Positions 41,931-50,864 of a stretch of DNA of 64,000 bases are shown here, one piece after another. The position numbers were made by a program, and so were the translations under genes. The stretch comes from Filimonas sp. (GTDB lineage Bacteria > Bacteroidota > Bacteroidia > Chitinophagales > Chitinophagaceae): positions 372,001 to 436,000 of the forward strand of contig JAFKHH010000016.1 of the NCBI GenBank assembly GCA_017306865.1, in the 5' to 3' direction. Positions within the stretch are counted from its first letter, which is position 1, and the number at the start of each line of letters is the position of its first letter. Under the pieces are notes generated by a model. That model searched no databases. It was not told where the DNA came from and saw only the letters and a program-made list of their open reading frames with translations.

Positions 41931-43223
41931 TATATCTGCTCCCAGCGCATTCAACCGTTGATCTATATACTGGTAACCGCGGTCTATCTGCTCAATGTTC
42001 TGGATCACACTTGTGCCTTCTGCACTCAGTGCCGCTATCAACAATGCCTGTCCGGCACGAATATCGGGGCTGCTCATGGTAATGCCACGCAGCGAGTGCT
42101 GCCTGCCTATTCCGATTACCGTTGCCCTGTGCGGATCGCAAAGTATGATCTGTGCGCCCATATCTATCAGCTTATCTACAAAGAACAAACGGCTTTCAAA
42201 CATTTTCTGGTGTATAAGCACACTGCCTTTTGCCTGCGTAGCTACTACCAGTACAATGCTTAAAAGATCCGGTGTAAAGCCTGGCCATGGGTTATCGTAG
42301 ATGGTAAGAATACCGCCATCAAGAAAGGTTGCGATCTCATAACTTTCCTGTGAGGGAATATAAATATCATCACCTTTTATTTCCATTTGTATGCCCAGTT
42401 GCCTGAACTTCTCAGGTATGATACCTAAGTTTTCGACCCCCGCATTCTTTATGGTGATCTCACTTTGTGTCATTGCAGCCAGACCGATGAAACTTCCTAC
42501 TTCTATCATATCCGGCAACATGCGATGTGTGGTGCCTCCTAACGCATCTACGCCTTCTATGGTCAACAGGTTGCTGCCCACTCCGCTGATCTTTGCTCCC
42601 ATGCGGTTCAGCATTTTACATAACTGCTGCAAGTATGGTTCACACGCAGCGTTGTAGATAGTAGTAATACCTTGTGCCAGTACTGCCGCCATTACAATGT
42701 TGGCCGTGCCTGTTACAGACGGCTCATCCAGCAACATATATGTGCCTTGCAGGCGTGGCGAGCTTATTTTGAAATAGCCCTGGTCGTCATAGTAATCAAA
42801 CTTTGCCCCTAACTTTTCAAAGCCGATGATGTGTGTGTCTAATCTTCTGCGGCCAATCTTGTCACCACCCGGTTTAGGGATATATGCTTTTTTAAAGCGC
42901 GCCAGCATAGGCCCCGCGATCATTACACTGCCACGTAGCTTACCACCTTTTTTCCTGAACGTTTCCGAACTTAGAAAATCTACATCTACATCATCTGCTT
43001 TAAAAATACAGGTATCCCTTTGTGGCCGCTGCACTTTTACGCCCATGTCCTGCAACAGTTCAATAAGCAGGTTTACGTCAAGGATATCCGGAATGTTTGT
43101 AATGGTTACTTCTTCCGGTGTTAGCAACACTGCCGAAATAATCTGTAATGCTTCGTTCTTTGCACCCTGTGGTGTGATGTCGCCTTTTAATCTATTGCCA
43201 CCTTTTACTTCAAATGAGGCCAT
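41919..43223 (-). CDS. murA: UDP-N-acetylglucosamine 1-carboxyvinyltransferase with Asp in place of the fosfomycin-target Cys
   Basis: 434 residues. First committed step of peptidoglycan synthesis: transfers enolpyruvate to UDP-GlcNAc. Lys22-Asn23 (GAKNEALQ) and the loop are present. The position equal to E. coli Cys115 is Asp121: the loop reads KPGGDKIGRRRLDTH and the codon is GAC at 42863-42861. Such C-to-D variants are active but not alkylated by fosfomycin, so intrinsic insensitivity is expected. It lies downstream of the DUF4290 gene, a neighbour usual in Bacteroidota, but a hairpin between them suggests a separate promoter. Confidence 0.96.
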   Translation of the reverse strand: MASFEVKGGNRLKGDITPQGAKNEALQIISAVLLTPEEVTITNIPDILDVNLLIELLQDMGVKVQRPQRDTCIFKADDVDVDFLSSETFRKKGGKLRGSVMIAGPMLARFKKAYIPKPGGDKIGRRRLDTHIIGFEKLGAKFDYYDDQGYFKISSPRLQGTYMLLDEPSVTGTANIVMAAVLAQGITTIYNAACEPYLQQLCKMLNRMGAKISGVGSNLLTIEGVDALGGTTHRMLPDMIEVGSFIGLAAMTQSEITIKNAGVENLGIIPEKFRQLGIQMEIKGDDIYIPSQESYEIATFLDGGILTIYDNPWPGFTPDLLSIVLVVATQAKGSVLIHQKMFESRLFFVDKLIDMGAQIILCDPHRATVIGIGRQHSLRGITMSSPDIRAGQALLIAALSAEGTSVIQNIEQIDRGYQYIDQRLNALGADIKRI

Positions 43224-43593
43224 TGTGATTTCTAAATTTGAAATATGTGAATTTAAAAATTGTTTAATTGTTACATGGCTGCACTGTTACGCCATTCCGG
43301 GTTTGCAAAGGCCCTCACTTTATCGGTGGCACTATCAAGTTAATCACTGCTGTTGCTACTATTTTACAAAGTACACAAAGGCTTTTCCTGGTGTTCCTTA
43401 TGGAATAACGTTGTGACCTTTGTGGTTATATTTTACCATATTGTACTTTGCCCTGTTTTAACTTAACACTACATAAATGACAATAAAAAAATCCGGTTCC
43501 CAAAGTAATTACAAACTTTTGGAAACCGGAATTTTATAGTAAGATTAAAAAATGAAAAACAATTTAGCAATACAGTGACACTACAGTTAAAGC
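43224..43593. other. 370-bp spacer between murA and DUF4290 genes
   Basis: No coding frame. Holds an ATTGTT-type repeat (43246-43290), a CACAAAG/CTTTGTGG repeat remnant (about 43372-43436) and the terminator at 43485-43535 for the DUF4290 gene. A murA promoter is expected here, but no exact TAnnTTTG box was found close to the start. Confidence 0.45.
43485..43535 (-). terminator. Terminator after the DUF4290 gene
   Basis: Imperfect inverted repeat AATCCGGTTCCCAAAGT / ACTTTTGGAAACCGGAATT around ATTACAA-type loop, followed on the minus strand by a T-run (complement of the A-run at 43485-43490). Confidence 0.65.
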
Positions 43594-44346
43594 TTATTTG
43601 AAACGCTTTTTGAAATTCTGGTTTCTGCCGTTATTGCTGTTGTTATTATTTCTTCCGTTATTGTTGTTATTTCTTCCGCCACCGCCGCTGTTGTTGTTTC
43701 TGCCGTTGTTATTGTTGCTGCGGCCACCTTTAAAGTTGTTTTGCTGTCTGCGGCCACCTGTGCGGTATTCATCGCGATCGTGCGTTTGCGTGCGATGTTT
43801 GATGTATGGAGTGTTACTAAACTCCAGTTCTCCACCAGTAAGGTTATTCAGCTCGCTACGGATTGCATCATCATGCACCAGCTCTTTATGCCAGTTGCTA
43901 TACGCCAGCTTCATGTAATAAGCTATTGAGTGTGCAAAGCCAGCTTTCTTCTCGGCATCTTCTTCTTTCAATGCTTTGTCTATTACTTCTTCCAGGTTTT
44001 TACCCAGGTGAGAGTATCTTGGGTAGCGCTTAGGATAAGCCATTGGTTCCGGCTTTGCCTTGTACGTTTCTTTTTGAGGTATTGGATATGGGCTATCTAC
44101 ATCCAGCTTAAAATCGCTGATGTAAAAAAGATGGTCCCATAGCATGTGCCTGAAATCTTCTACATTTTTCAGGTGTGGGTTCAGGAAACCCATTAGTTCT
44201 ATTACCACCTTTGTTTGTAGCTGACGCTTCTCTCTGTCCTCTATTGAAAGTAAATATTCTACCATCTTCTGAATATGGCGGCCATATTCACGCATTACCA
44301 GGTAATTCCTCCCGGTATTATACTCCATGTTTTCCGCTTTGGTCAT
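43594..44346 (-). CDS. DUF4290 protein with Asn/Gly/Arg-rich tail
   Basis: 250 residues; the start may be the 7th codon (MEYNTGRN at 44328), as relatives start there. The DUF4290 domain (about 7-190) shows YNTGRNYLVMREYGRHIQKM, LMGFLNPHLKNVEDFRHMLW and GFAHSIAYYMKLAYSNWHKE. The last 55 residues are low-complexity (RSNNNNGRNNNS, GGGG and similar, ending NQNFKKRFK). Such Arg/Gly/Asn tails often bind RNA or promote condensation. It is encoded next to murA in Bacteroidota and its role is unknown. Confidence 0.85.
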   Translation of the reverse strand: MTKAENMEYNTGRNYLVMREYGRHIQKMVEYLLSIEDREKRQLQTKVVIELMGFLNPHLKNVEDFRHMLWDHLFYISDFKLDVDSPYPIPQKETYKAKPEPMAYPKRYPRYSHLGKNLEEVIDKALKEEDAEKKAGFAHSIAYYMKLAYSNWHKELVHDDAIRSELNNLTGGELEFSNTPYIKHRTQTHDRDEYRTGGRRQQNNFKGGRSNNNNGRNNNSGGGGRNNNNNGRNNNNSNNGRNQNFKKRFK

Positions 44347-44433
44347 GTCTCTATTTAAATCTATGTGAGCAAATGTACAATATAATATGTGTTGAAGTCG
44401 AACACCAAGCCGGTTACAGCTTCCGCAGGTTCT

Positions 44434-45417
44434 CTATACGGGTTGAATGAGCCTGAAACAGTTTGGTAAAATTTCAATGTTTAATTCTTCTTCTGTTTCT
44501 ACCGGTTCTCCGTCTATATGCAACGGCGCCAGTTTAAGGTTTTTAATGGTCAGAGAAGGCGTTTGAAAATACAGGATATTCTTTTTTGAAATGTCATCTA
44601 CCAGTTCCTGTAGTTTATTGTTTCCCCTAATCTGCCGCAATATAGCAAAAGGCAGCTTTGCTTTGTTCATTTTTTGAACAATTACAATATCCAGCATACC
44701 GTCGCTCATGTTTGCATTAGGCGCAATAGTAAAATTGTTGCCAAACTGGTTACCATTTGCTATGCTGATGAAAAACGCATCTGTAAAGAACGAAAACGTG
44801 TCCAGCATTATTTCAAACTGGTAAGGCTGTGCCTTAAAATAGTTCAGCAGGCTCTGTTGTGTATAGGTAAACAGTCCCCTGGATGCTTTTGAGGCAAAAT
44901 TATGTGCCACCTGTGCATCAAAGCCCAAGCCACTTAGCATACAAGAGAATCGTCCATTGATCAGGAAGCTATCTACCGGCTTTGCCGTACCTGCCAGCAC
45001 CAGTTCCAATGCTTTCTTTGGCTTTTTGGGAATGCCGGCTGCTAATGCAAGGCCGTTGCCGCTACCATAAGGAATAATGCCAAAGCGTACGGGTTCATTG
45101 CGCAGCGCGCCTATTACCTGGTTCACAGTGCCATCTCCACCAATGATAACTATGTCTGTAATGTTTTCACTGATAATCCGGTCTCTTAAAAAATCGTAGT
45201 TGCCTGCCTGGTTTGTAGCTTCTATTTCGTAAGCAACCTCTTGCTGCTTACATACAGCTTCTATATTTTTTAATAGGAGGTCTTTTTTTGAGGTACCTGA
45301 TATTGGATTTACCAGGTAGATAATTTTGCGCTTTCCGGTCGTCGTCTTTTGTATCCTGCTTTCTTGCTTCAATTCAACTTGTTTCACTGTTGCAAAGTTA
45401 TCGTTAGGAATATTCAT
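44434..45417 (-). CDS. Diacylglycerol/sphingosine-kinase-like lipid kinase (YegS/DagK family)
   Basis: 327 residues. The catalytic domain has IYLVNPISGTSKK, the GGDGTVNQVIGAL nucleotide loop and GIIPYGSGNGLALAAGIP, all intact, and the C-terminal part has the APLHIDGEPV motif. It phosphorylates a membrane lipid; the substrate is not inferable. An exact -7 box TAACTTTG (45400-45393) lies inside the first codons, and a GTG follows (codon 11), so the true start might be downstream of the annotated ATG. Confidence 0.87.
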   Translation of the reverse strand: MNIPNDNFATVKQVELKQESRIQKTTTGKRKIIYLVNPISGTSKKDLLLKNIEAVCKQQEVAYEIEATNQAGNYDFLRDRIISENITDIVIIGGDGTVNQVIGALRNEPVRFGIIPYGSGNGLALAAGIPKKPKKALELVLAGTAKPVDSFLINGRFSCMLSGLGFDAQVAHNFASKASRGLFTYTQQSLLNYFKAQPYQFEIMLDTFSFFTDAFFISIANGNQFGNNFTIAPNANMSDGMLDIVIVQKMNKAKLPFAILRQIRGNNKLQELVDDISKKNILYFQTPSLTIKNLKLAPLHIDGEPVETEEELNIEILPNCFRLIQPV

Positions 45418-45716
45418 AACTATCTGGATATGTTTTTTGCTTTAAAGAGCTGTTTTGGAAAAGCCAGTTCTTATACAAACAACATTCCATTCACACTCAA
45501 ACTCGAATGTAGCCAATAAACTAACGTTTATTGATGTTTTTCCGCCTTTTTTGGCAGTCTTAACTTATTGTATAGATTCCCGGAGATAGATAAATATTTA
45601 TTATGTGACATTTTTTCCGCAATCCACCGAGTTTTGATGTAGTTCCACAGATTTTTTTGCAAGGATCGTGCAATAATATTTAAAGAATGGACGGCTATTG
45701 GGCTGGGTGCAAGGAG

Positions 45717-45724
45717 TATCTTTG
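45717..45724 (+). promoter_or_regulatory. Upstream -7 box for typA (TATCTTTG)
   Basis: Exact TAnnTTTG, 190 nt before the typA ATG; a TTGG about 15 nt upstream is only a poor -33. Confidence 0.3.
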
Positions 45725-45828
45725 CCTCTCATTGGGGGTTACGCTAACCTATGAACGCACCCAAGTTTATTTTTTTGTAAAATAAGTCTTTAATCTATTT
45801 TCAATTTCCCCAGCCCGCAGCATTTACG

Positions 45829-45836
45829 TACCTTTG
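45829..45836 (+). promoter_or_regulatory. Proximal -7 box for typA (TACCTTTG)
   Basis: Exact TAnnTTTG, 78 nt before the ATG, in a promoter-like AT-rich setting; leader about 70 nt. Confidence 0.5.
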
Positions 45837-45914
45837 CGAACTTTTAAGCGACAGATCTGCCCTTCGGCATACGATTAGTCTGTTACTGAAGGCTTTTACA
45901 ACAGCAATTTAATT

Positions 45915-47723
45915 ATGGAAATAAGAAATATAGCCATTATTGCGCACGTTGACCACGGCAAGACGACTCTGGTTGACCGCATTTTACACACAGCTAAAGT
46001 GTTTCGTGATAACCAGGAGACTGGTGAGTTGATTATGGATAACAACGACCTGGAAAGGGAACGTGGTATTACCATATTTAGTAAAAACGCAGCCGTTACC
46101 TACAATGGTGTAAAAATCAACGTGATAGATACTCCGGGCCACGCCGACTTCGGTGGAGAAGTGGAACGTGTATTGAAAATGGCTGATGGTGTTATTTTGT
46201 TGGTGGATGCGTTTGAAGGGCCAATGCCTCAAACACGTTTCGTACTGCAAAAAGCATTGCAACTGAATTTGCGCCCGATAGTGGTTATCAATAAAGTAGA
46301 TAAGCCAAACTGCCGTCCTGACGAAGTGCATGACGCTGTATTCGAGTTATTCTTTAACCTGGATGCTACTGAAGAGCAACTGGATTTCCCTACTTTCTAT
46401 GGTAGCGGTAAAAATGGTTGGTTCAATGATTCTCTGACTCCTACAGAAGATATCACTCCGTTAATGGATGGTATTATTAAATATGTACCTGCCCCTAAGG
46501 TAGCTGAAGGACCTCTTCAGTTACAGATCACTTCACTGGATTACTCTTCTTTCCTTGGCCGTATCGCCGTAGGTAGAGTAGCCCGTGGTGTTATTAAGGA
46601 AAACCAGCCAATTGCTTTGATGCAGGCTGATGGCACTATCAAGAAAACACGTGTGAGAGAATTGTATGTATTTGAAGGCATGGGTAAAAAGAAAGTAACA
46701 GAAGTACTTGCCGGTGACCTTTGTGCTGTAGTTGGTATTGAAGATTTCAACATTGGTGATACTATTGCTGATGCGGAAAATCCTGAAGCATTACCAGTGA
46801 TCAGTGTGGATGAGCCGACAATGAATATGACATTCAGCATCAACAACTCTCCATTCTACGGCCGCGATGGTAAATTCGTTACCAGCCGTCACCTGAGAGA
46901 CCGTTTGATGAAAGAAACAGAAAAGAACCTTGCCCTGCGTGTTATAGATACGGACAGCGGTGACTCTTTCCTTGTTTATGGACGTGGTATCCTTCACTTG
47001 GGTATCCTGATCGAAACAATGCGCCGTGAAGGATATGAACTGACTGTAGGTCAGCCACAGGTAATCGTAAAAACAATTGATGGTAAGAAATGTGAACCAT
47101 ACGAAAACCTGGTAGTAGACGTACCACAGGAGTTTGCCAGTAAAGTAATCGACCTTGTTACGCGCCGTAAAGGTGAAATGCACGTAATGGAAACTAAAGG
47201 TGAAATGCAACACCTGGAGTTTGAAATTCCTTCACGTGGTTTGATCGGTTTACGTACACAAATGCTGACAGCAACAACGGGTGAAGCTGTAATGGCACAC
47301 CGTTTTACAGAATACAAACCTTGGAAAGGTCTTATCCCTGGTAGAAATAACGGGGTTTTACTTTCTAAGAGCCAGGAAAAAACTACAGGTTACTCTATCG
47401 ATAAGTTGCAGGACCGTGGTACTTTCTTTGTAGATCCGGGAGAAGATGTGTACGCAGGCCAGATCATTGCGGAGCATATTAAACCAGGAGACCTTGTAGT
47501 AAACGCTACAGAAGGAAAGAAATTGACGAACCACCGTGCAAGCGGAAGCGATGACGCAACACGTATTGCGCCAAAAACATTGATGACACTGGAAGAATGT
47601 ATGGAATACATACAGGGCGACGAATGTATAGAGGTTACACCAAACTTCATTCGTATGCGTAAAGTAGTTCTTGATGAGGAAGAGCGTAAAAAAGTAGCGA
47701 AGACAATGAAGGCTGACGCTTAG
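45915..47723 (+). CDS. typA: Translational GTPase TypA/BipA
   Basis: 602 residues, normal for TypA. The N-terminal G domain has [15 protein letters not shown] (P-loop), RERGITI (switch 1), [12 protein letters not shown] (G3) and NKVD (G4). It is followed by EF-G-like domains and the TypA-specific C-terminus ([12 protein letters not shown], then [19 protein letters not shown]). Binds 70S ribosomes and is needed for growth at low temperature or stress. Divergent from the lipid kinase gene; a strong terminator follows. Confidence 0.97.
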   Translation: MEIRNIAIIAHVDHGKTTLVDRILHTAKVFRDNQETGELIMDNNDLERERGITIFSKNAAVTYNGVKINVIDTPGHADFGGEVERVLKMADGVILLVDAFEGPMPQTRFVLQKALQLNLRPIVVINKVDKPNCRPDEVHDAVFELFFNLDATEEQLDFPTFYGSGKNGWFNDSLTPTEDITPLMDGIIKYVPAPKVAEGPLQLQITSLDYSSFLGRIAVGRVARGVIKENQPIALMQADGTIKKTRVRELYVFEGMGKKKVTEVLAGDLCAVVGIEDFNIGDTIADAENPEALPVISVDEPTMNMTFSINNSPFYGRDGKFVTSRHLRDRLMKETEKNLALRVIDTDSGDSFLVYGRGILHLGILIETMRREGYELTVGQPQVIVKTIDGKKCEPYENLVVDVPQEFASKVIDLVTRRKGEMHVMETKGEMQHLEFEIPSRGLIGLRTQMLTATTGEAVMAHRFTEYKPWKGLIPGRNNGVLLSKSQEKTTGYSIDKLQDRGTFFVDPGEDVYAGQIIAEHIKPGDLVVNATEGKKLTNHRASGSDDATRIAPKTLMTLEECMEYIQGDECIEVTPNFIRMRKVVLDEEERKKVAKTMKADA

Positions 47724-47755
47724 TATTTAAGCTAAACGTCATTGAGCATATAAAT

Positions 47756-47784
47756 AAAAAACCTCCTGTAACAGGAGGTTTTTT
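47756..47784 (+). terminator. Terminator after typA
   Basis: Perfect 13-bp stem AAAAAACCTCCTG / CAGGAGGTTTTTT around TAA, with the T-run part of the stem. Confidence 0.87.
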
Positions 47785-47785
47785 A

Positions 47786-47820
47786 TTTGGTCAAAGTCTT
47801 AACGGGATCACCTAACTTTG
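47786..47820 (+). promoter_or_regulatory. Promoter of the small CxxC membrane protein
   Basis: TTTG (47786-47789) and TAACTTTG (47813-47820) are separated by 23 nt; the second is an exact TAnnTTTG match and lies 20 nt before the ATG at 47841. The position makes the longer in-frame start at 47787 unlikely. Confidence 0.5.
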
Positions 47821-47840
47821 CGTGTGTAAATTTCTGCAGT

Positions 47841-48071
47841 ATGAAAAAGCGTGTGTTATCAATTGGTCTTGCAGTGATCTTATCTGGTATTTCTGTTGCA
47901 GCGTCTGCGCAATGTTCTATTTGCACAAAGACCGCATCGCAACTGGGGGAAGGACCGGCACAAAGCCTGAACTCAGGCATCATTTACCTGATGATGACAC
48001 CGTTAGCGATCATGGGCGTTATTGGCTACCGCTGGTGGAAGAGGGAGAAAGAAGTAACTGCCAATAACTAA
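47841..48071 (+). CDS. Small CxxC membrane protein (76 aa)
   Basis: From the ATG at 47841 the protein has a signal/anchor helix (MKKRVLSIGLAVILSGISVA), then AQCSICTKTASQLGEG with the pair Cys25/Cys28. A PAQSLNSGIIYLMMTPLAIM segment (a second membrane helix) and a basic end RWWKREKE follow. I recognise this layout as a small conserved protein in Bacteroidota, often close to cytochrome oxidase genes; its function is unknown. The CxxC may bind a metal or form a disulfide (inference). Start is fixed by the promoter. Confidence 0.7.
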   Translation: MKKRVLSIGLAVILSGISVAASAQCSICTKTASQLGEGPAQSLNSGIIYLMMTPLAIMGVIGYRWWKREKEVTANN

Positions 48072-48961
48072 TTTCCTGCATCATACGTAGCAATGAAGGC
48101 ATATAAATTCTTCACCTGTCTTTTACGTAGTTCTTCAAACAATAACTGGCGCGTAACGCCTTTCATCCTGTTTTTTTGAATAAGGTGATATGCGCGGTCT
48201 GCCATCAGCAATTCTTTTCTTTCATTTGATTGCGGCTGGTCAAGAAACCGCTTTATAGCCTCATACAGTTCATCAATACCGCTTTTTTGCGAAGCCACTG
48301 TTTTTACTATCGGAATATTTTTTGCTATTCGGCGCATAGCAGGCGAGAAAGCTGCTGCCAGGTTTTTAATGTAGCTATCTGCACCCGGTCTGTCTGCTTT
48401 GTTTACCACAAATACATCAGCAATTTCCATAATGCCGGCCTTCATCGTTTGTATTTCGTCTCCACCTTCCGGTACTAATACTACAACGGTGACATCTGCC
48501 AACCCTGCAATTTCCACTTCGCTTTGCCCAACGCCTACCGTTTCTACAATAATGTAATCAAAACCGGCGGACTTCATCACATCAGTTATTTCAATAATGC
48601 TGGCCTGCAGGCCTCCAAGATTGCCGCGCGAACCAAGCGAGCGGATAAAAACACTTGGGTTCACATACCATTCACTCATGCGTATGCGGTCGCCTAGAAT
48701 AGCGCCCAGGTTGAAGGGGGAAGACGGGTCTACACACAGTACACCTACTTTATGCCCTTTGGCAACCAGTACACCAACCAGTGCATCCGTCAGGGTACTT
48801 TTGCCTGCCCCCGGCGAGCCGGTAATACCAATAACGGGTGTATCGTGTGTATCAAGATTGCGCAACAATTCTTCATAACCTGCAAGCTCATTCTCTACAA
48901 GCGTAATGTTTCTTGCCAGCCGTTTGGCGTCTGCTACGGTTATAATATTGTTTGCTGCCAT
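48068..48961 (-). CDS. meaB: Methylmalonyl-CoA mutase-associated GTPase MeaB
   Basis: 297 residues; the P-loop GSPGAGKST is at residues 48-56, with VLCVDPSSPFNLGAILGDRI, IRSLGSRGNLGGLQASI and IIVETVGVGQSEVEIA, the family signatures. MeaB (ArgK) protects and reloads methylmalonyl-CoA mutase, the B12 enzyme of propionate metabolism. The mutase genes are not in this window. The start is 1 bp after the stop of the glycosyltransferase gene upstream, so both are probably co-transcribed; its last codons overlap the CxxC gene tail by 4 bp in antisense. Confidence 0.95.
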   Translation of the reverse strand: MAANNIITVADAKRLARNITLVENELAGYEELLRNLDTHDTPVIGITGSPGAGKSTLTDALVGVLVAKGHKVGVLCVDPSSPFNLGAILGDRIRMSEWYVNPSVFIRSLGSRGNLGGLQASIIEITDVMKSAGFDYIIVETVGVGQSEVEIAGLADVTVVVLVPEGGDEIQTMKAGIMEIADVFVVNKADRPGADSYIKNLAAAFSPAMRRIAKNIPIVKTVASQKSGIDELYEAIKRFLDQPQSNERKELLMADRAYHLIQKNRMKGVTRQLLFEELRKRQVKNLYAFIATYDAGN

Positions 48962-48962
48962 T

Positions 48963-49763
48963 CTATAAATATTGATCTACTCCTTTTTCTGCACGTGTTA
49001 CTTTGTTGGCAATGGTATTATTCATCAATTCCACATTGCGTTGTTCCAGTTCACGAGAGGCTTCTTTGTGGAATAAATGATAGGAAATGCCCCCCATTTT
49101 GATGAATTGCTTTTTGATGCCGGCGTTGATCAGCCGGATGGCGATCTCACTATCCTCTTTGCCCCAGCCTGTAAATGCTTCATTATATCCATTCACGCGA
49201 ATAAGATCTTCGCGCCAAAAAGCCATATTGCAACCTTTTACGTAGTATTTATTTTTACCTCTCGTCTTATAGAAAGGTGAAAGTGCATGGCGTAGGAATT
49301 TACTGCGCAGGCCATTGAAAAAGTTCCTGCTATTCTTCGTGTATGCTTTTACATCTATGGTCTTATTTGTAATCAAGAAGTAAGTAGAGTCCCGGTTCAA
49401 CAGTACGCGGCTGCCTGAGGTAAAGTATCCTTTTTTGCTCAGCTCCAGGTGGTCGTGAATAAAATAGGGATGCAGGATCAGGTCTCCGTCTACCTGTATT
49501 ATATATTCATAAGCGGCGGCAGCAATACCTTTATTCCTGATACGGGACAGTTGAAACCCTTCGTCCGGTTGCCAGATATGCCTGATAGGTACAGGAAAAT
49601 CCCGCTGAAATTTCTGGATCAGTTGTTTTGTTTCATCTTTAGAGCCGTCATCAGCAATAATTACTTCATCTGGCAGAACTTTTTGCTGTCGTACGCTTTG
49701 CAGGCACAGCTCTAATGCACCAGGCCAGTTATACGTTGCTATTAAAAGGGAACATTTTTGCAT
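48963..49763 (-). CDS. Glycosyltransferase family 2 (galactosyltransferase-type C-terminus)
   Basis: 266 residues. GT-A fold: SLLIATYNWPGALELCLQS, nucleotide-binding VIIADDGSKDE, metal-binding DGD (92-94) in IQVDGDLILHP. The C-terminal GCNMAFWREDLIRVNGYNEAF and GWGKEDSEIAIRL part is the chondroitin-polymerase-like galactosyltransferase region. Probably adds a sugar to lipopolysaccharide or a capsule. Upstream of meaB by 1 bp; divergent from the next glycosyltransferase. Confidence 0.88.
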   Translation of the reverse strand: MQKCSLLIATYNWPGALELCLQSVRQQKVLPDEVIIADDGSKDETKQLIQKFQRDFPVPIRHIWQPDEGFQLSRIRNKGIAAAAYEYIIQVDGDLILHPYFIHDHLELSKKGYFTSGSRVLLNRDSTYFLITNKTIDVKAYTKNSRNFFNGLRSKFLRHALSPFYKTRGKNKYYVKGCNMAFWREDLIRVNGYNEAFTGWGKEDSEIAIRLINAGIKKQFIKMGGISYHLFHKEASRELEQRNVELMNNTIANKVTRAEKGVDQYL

Positions 49764-49940
49764 GCGGGAGCAAATTAATCAAACAAAACTATTCGCAAAA
49801 GAATTGTAAACACCGTTGCTACAATTTGACAGAGAGTCCTTTTTTTTGTTTCTTTGAATACCCTGCACACTATTTAGAATGAATAAATTAATTTTTAAAG
49901 TTGTGCAACGTATTCCCTTATAACACAATCACCCGCGGAC

Positions 49941-50831
49941 ATGACAATCGTTGCAACGATCATAACTTATAACCGGTTATCGCTATTACAGGAATGTATA
50001 GCGGCTGTGAAGAAGCAGTCGCGGCCTGTTGACCGTATCATTGTGATCAATAATGCATCTACTGATGGTACTACTGAGTGGCTGGCTGAACAAAGTGGCC
50101 TGACAGTTATTTGCCAGGAAAACAAGGGTGGTACTTGGGGCTTCAACACCGGGCTGAAAAATGCTTACGAAGCTGGCGCTGACTGGGTATGGGTAATGGA
50201 TGATGATACGATCCCTTATGAAGATACGTTGGAGAAGCTGGTGAAGGCTATTGAGATGAACAATGATCCTATGCCAGGTTTTTATGGTAGCAAAGTTGTC
50301 TGGAAAGATGGATCTGAGCACCTGATGAATATACAGGAGATAGATTACTCAGATGCGGATAAACTGCAACACATGCAACTGAATCACATGAAGCCTGTTC
50401 GCTACAATTCTTTTGTCTCCATTCTTGTATCCCGCAATGCAGTAGAAAAAGCAGGACTTCCTATAAAAGAGTTTTTTATCTGGTGCGATGATATCGAATT
50501 TACCAGGCGTATTATAGATGCCGGCTATTCAGGCACACTGGTTGAAAATAGCCTGGTCTTACATAAGACCCCGGAAAATTATAAGGTAGATATATTCATT
50601 GACAAGCCTGCCAACATCTGGAAATATAAATACGGATTGCGTAATGAACTGTATATCCGTAAGCATCATAAAAGCAATTCGAGTTTTTGGAGAAATATAT
50701 TGAAACGACTCTTTGTCTGGCCTTTTTTGATCCTTTTCAGACGAAAGAACGCAAGATGGACGTTTATAAAAACAGTGTGGCGTTCTACGATCAGTGCAGT
50801 GAGCTTTAACCCAACAATAGAGCACATATAG
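49941..50831 (+). CDS. Glycosyltransferase family 2
   Basis: 296 residues. VATIITYNRLSLLQECI, IVINNASTDGTTEWLAE, NKGGTWGFNTGLK and the metal-binding DDD at 87-89 (WVWVMDDDTIP) place it in the GT2 rhamnosyl/galactofuranosyl-transferase-like group. A second acidic motif FIWCDDIEFTRRI follows. It precedes the GT87 gene by 33 bp. Expected to extend an O-antigen or other surface glycan; sugar unknown. Confidence 0.88.
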   Translation: MTIVATIITYNRLSLLQECIAAVKKQSRPVDRIIVINNASTDGTTEWLAEQSGLTVICQENKGGTWGFNTGLKNAYEAGADWVWVMDDDTIPYEDTLEKLVKAIEMNNDPMPGFYGSKVVWKDGSEHLMNIQEIDYSDADKLQHMQLNHMKPVRYNSFVSILVSRNAVEKAGLPIKEFFIWCDDIEFTRRIIDAGYSGTLVENSLVLHKTPENYKVDIFIDKPANIWKYKYGLRNELYIRKHHKSNSSFWRNILKRLFVWPFLILFRRKNARWTFIKTVWRSTISAVSFNPTIEHI

Positions 50832-50864
50832 TAACCGAACATATTATTTATAAAAACCCTGCAA

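Larger units (their letters stand above)
45418..45914. other. 497-bp divergent intergenic region before typA
   Basis: No protein-coding frame was found. Two exact TAnnTTTG boxes face typA (45717-45724 and 45829-45836), so two tandem promoters and a leader of about 75 or 190 nt are likely. The far left part probably holds the lipid-kinase promoter. No known riboswitch or leader RNA was recognised. Confidence 0.45.

Noticed and set aside
42826-43416. 196-codon plus-strand frame over murA and the spacer
   Set aside because: Antisense of the MurA N-terminal region; no recognisable motif.
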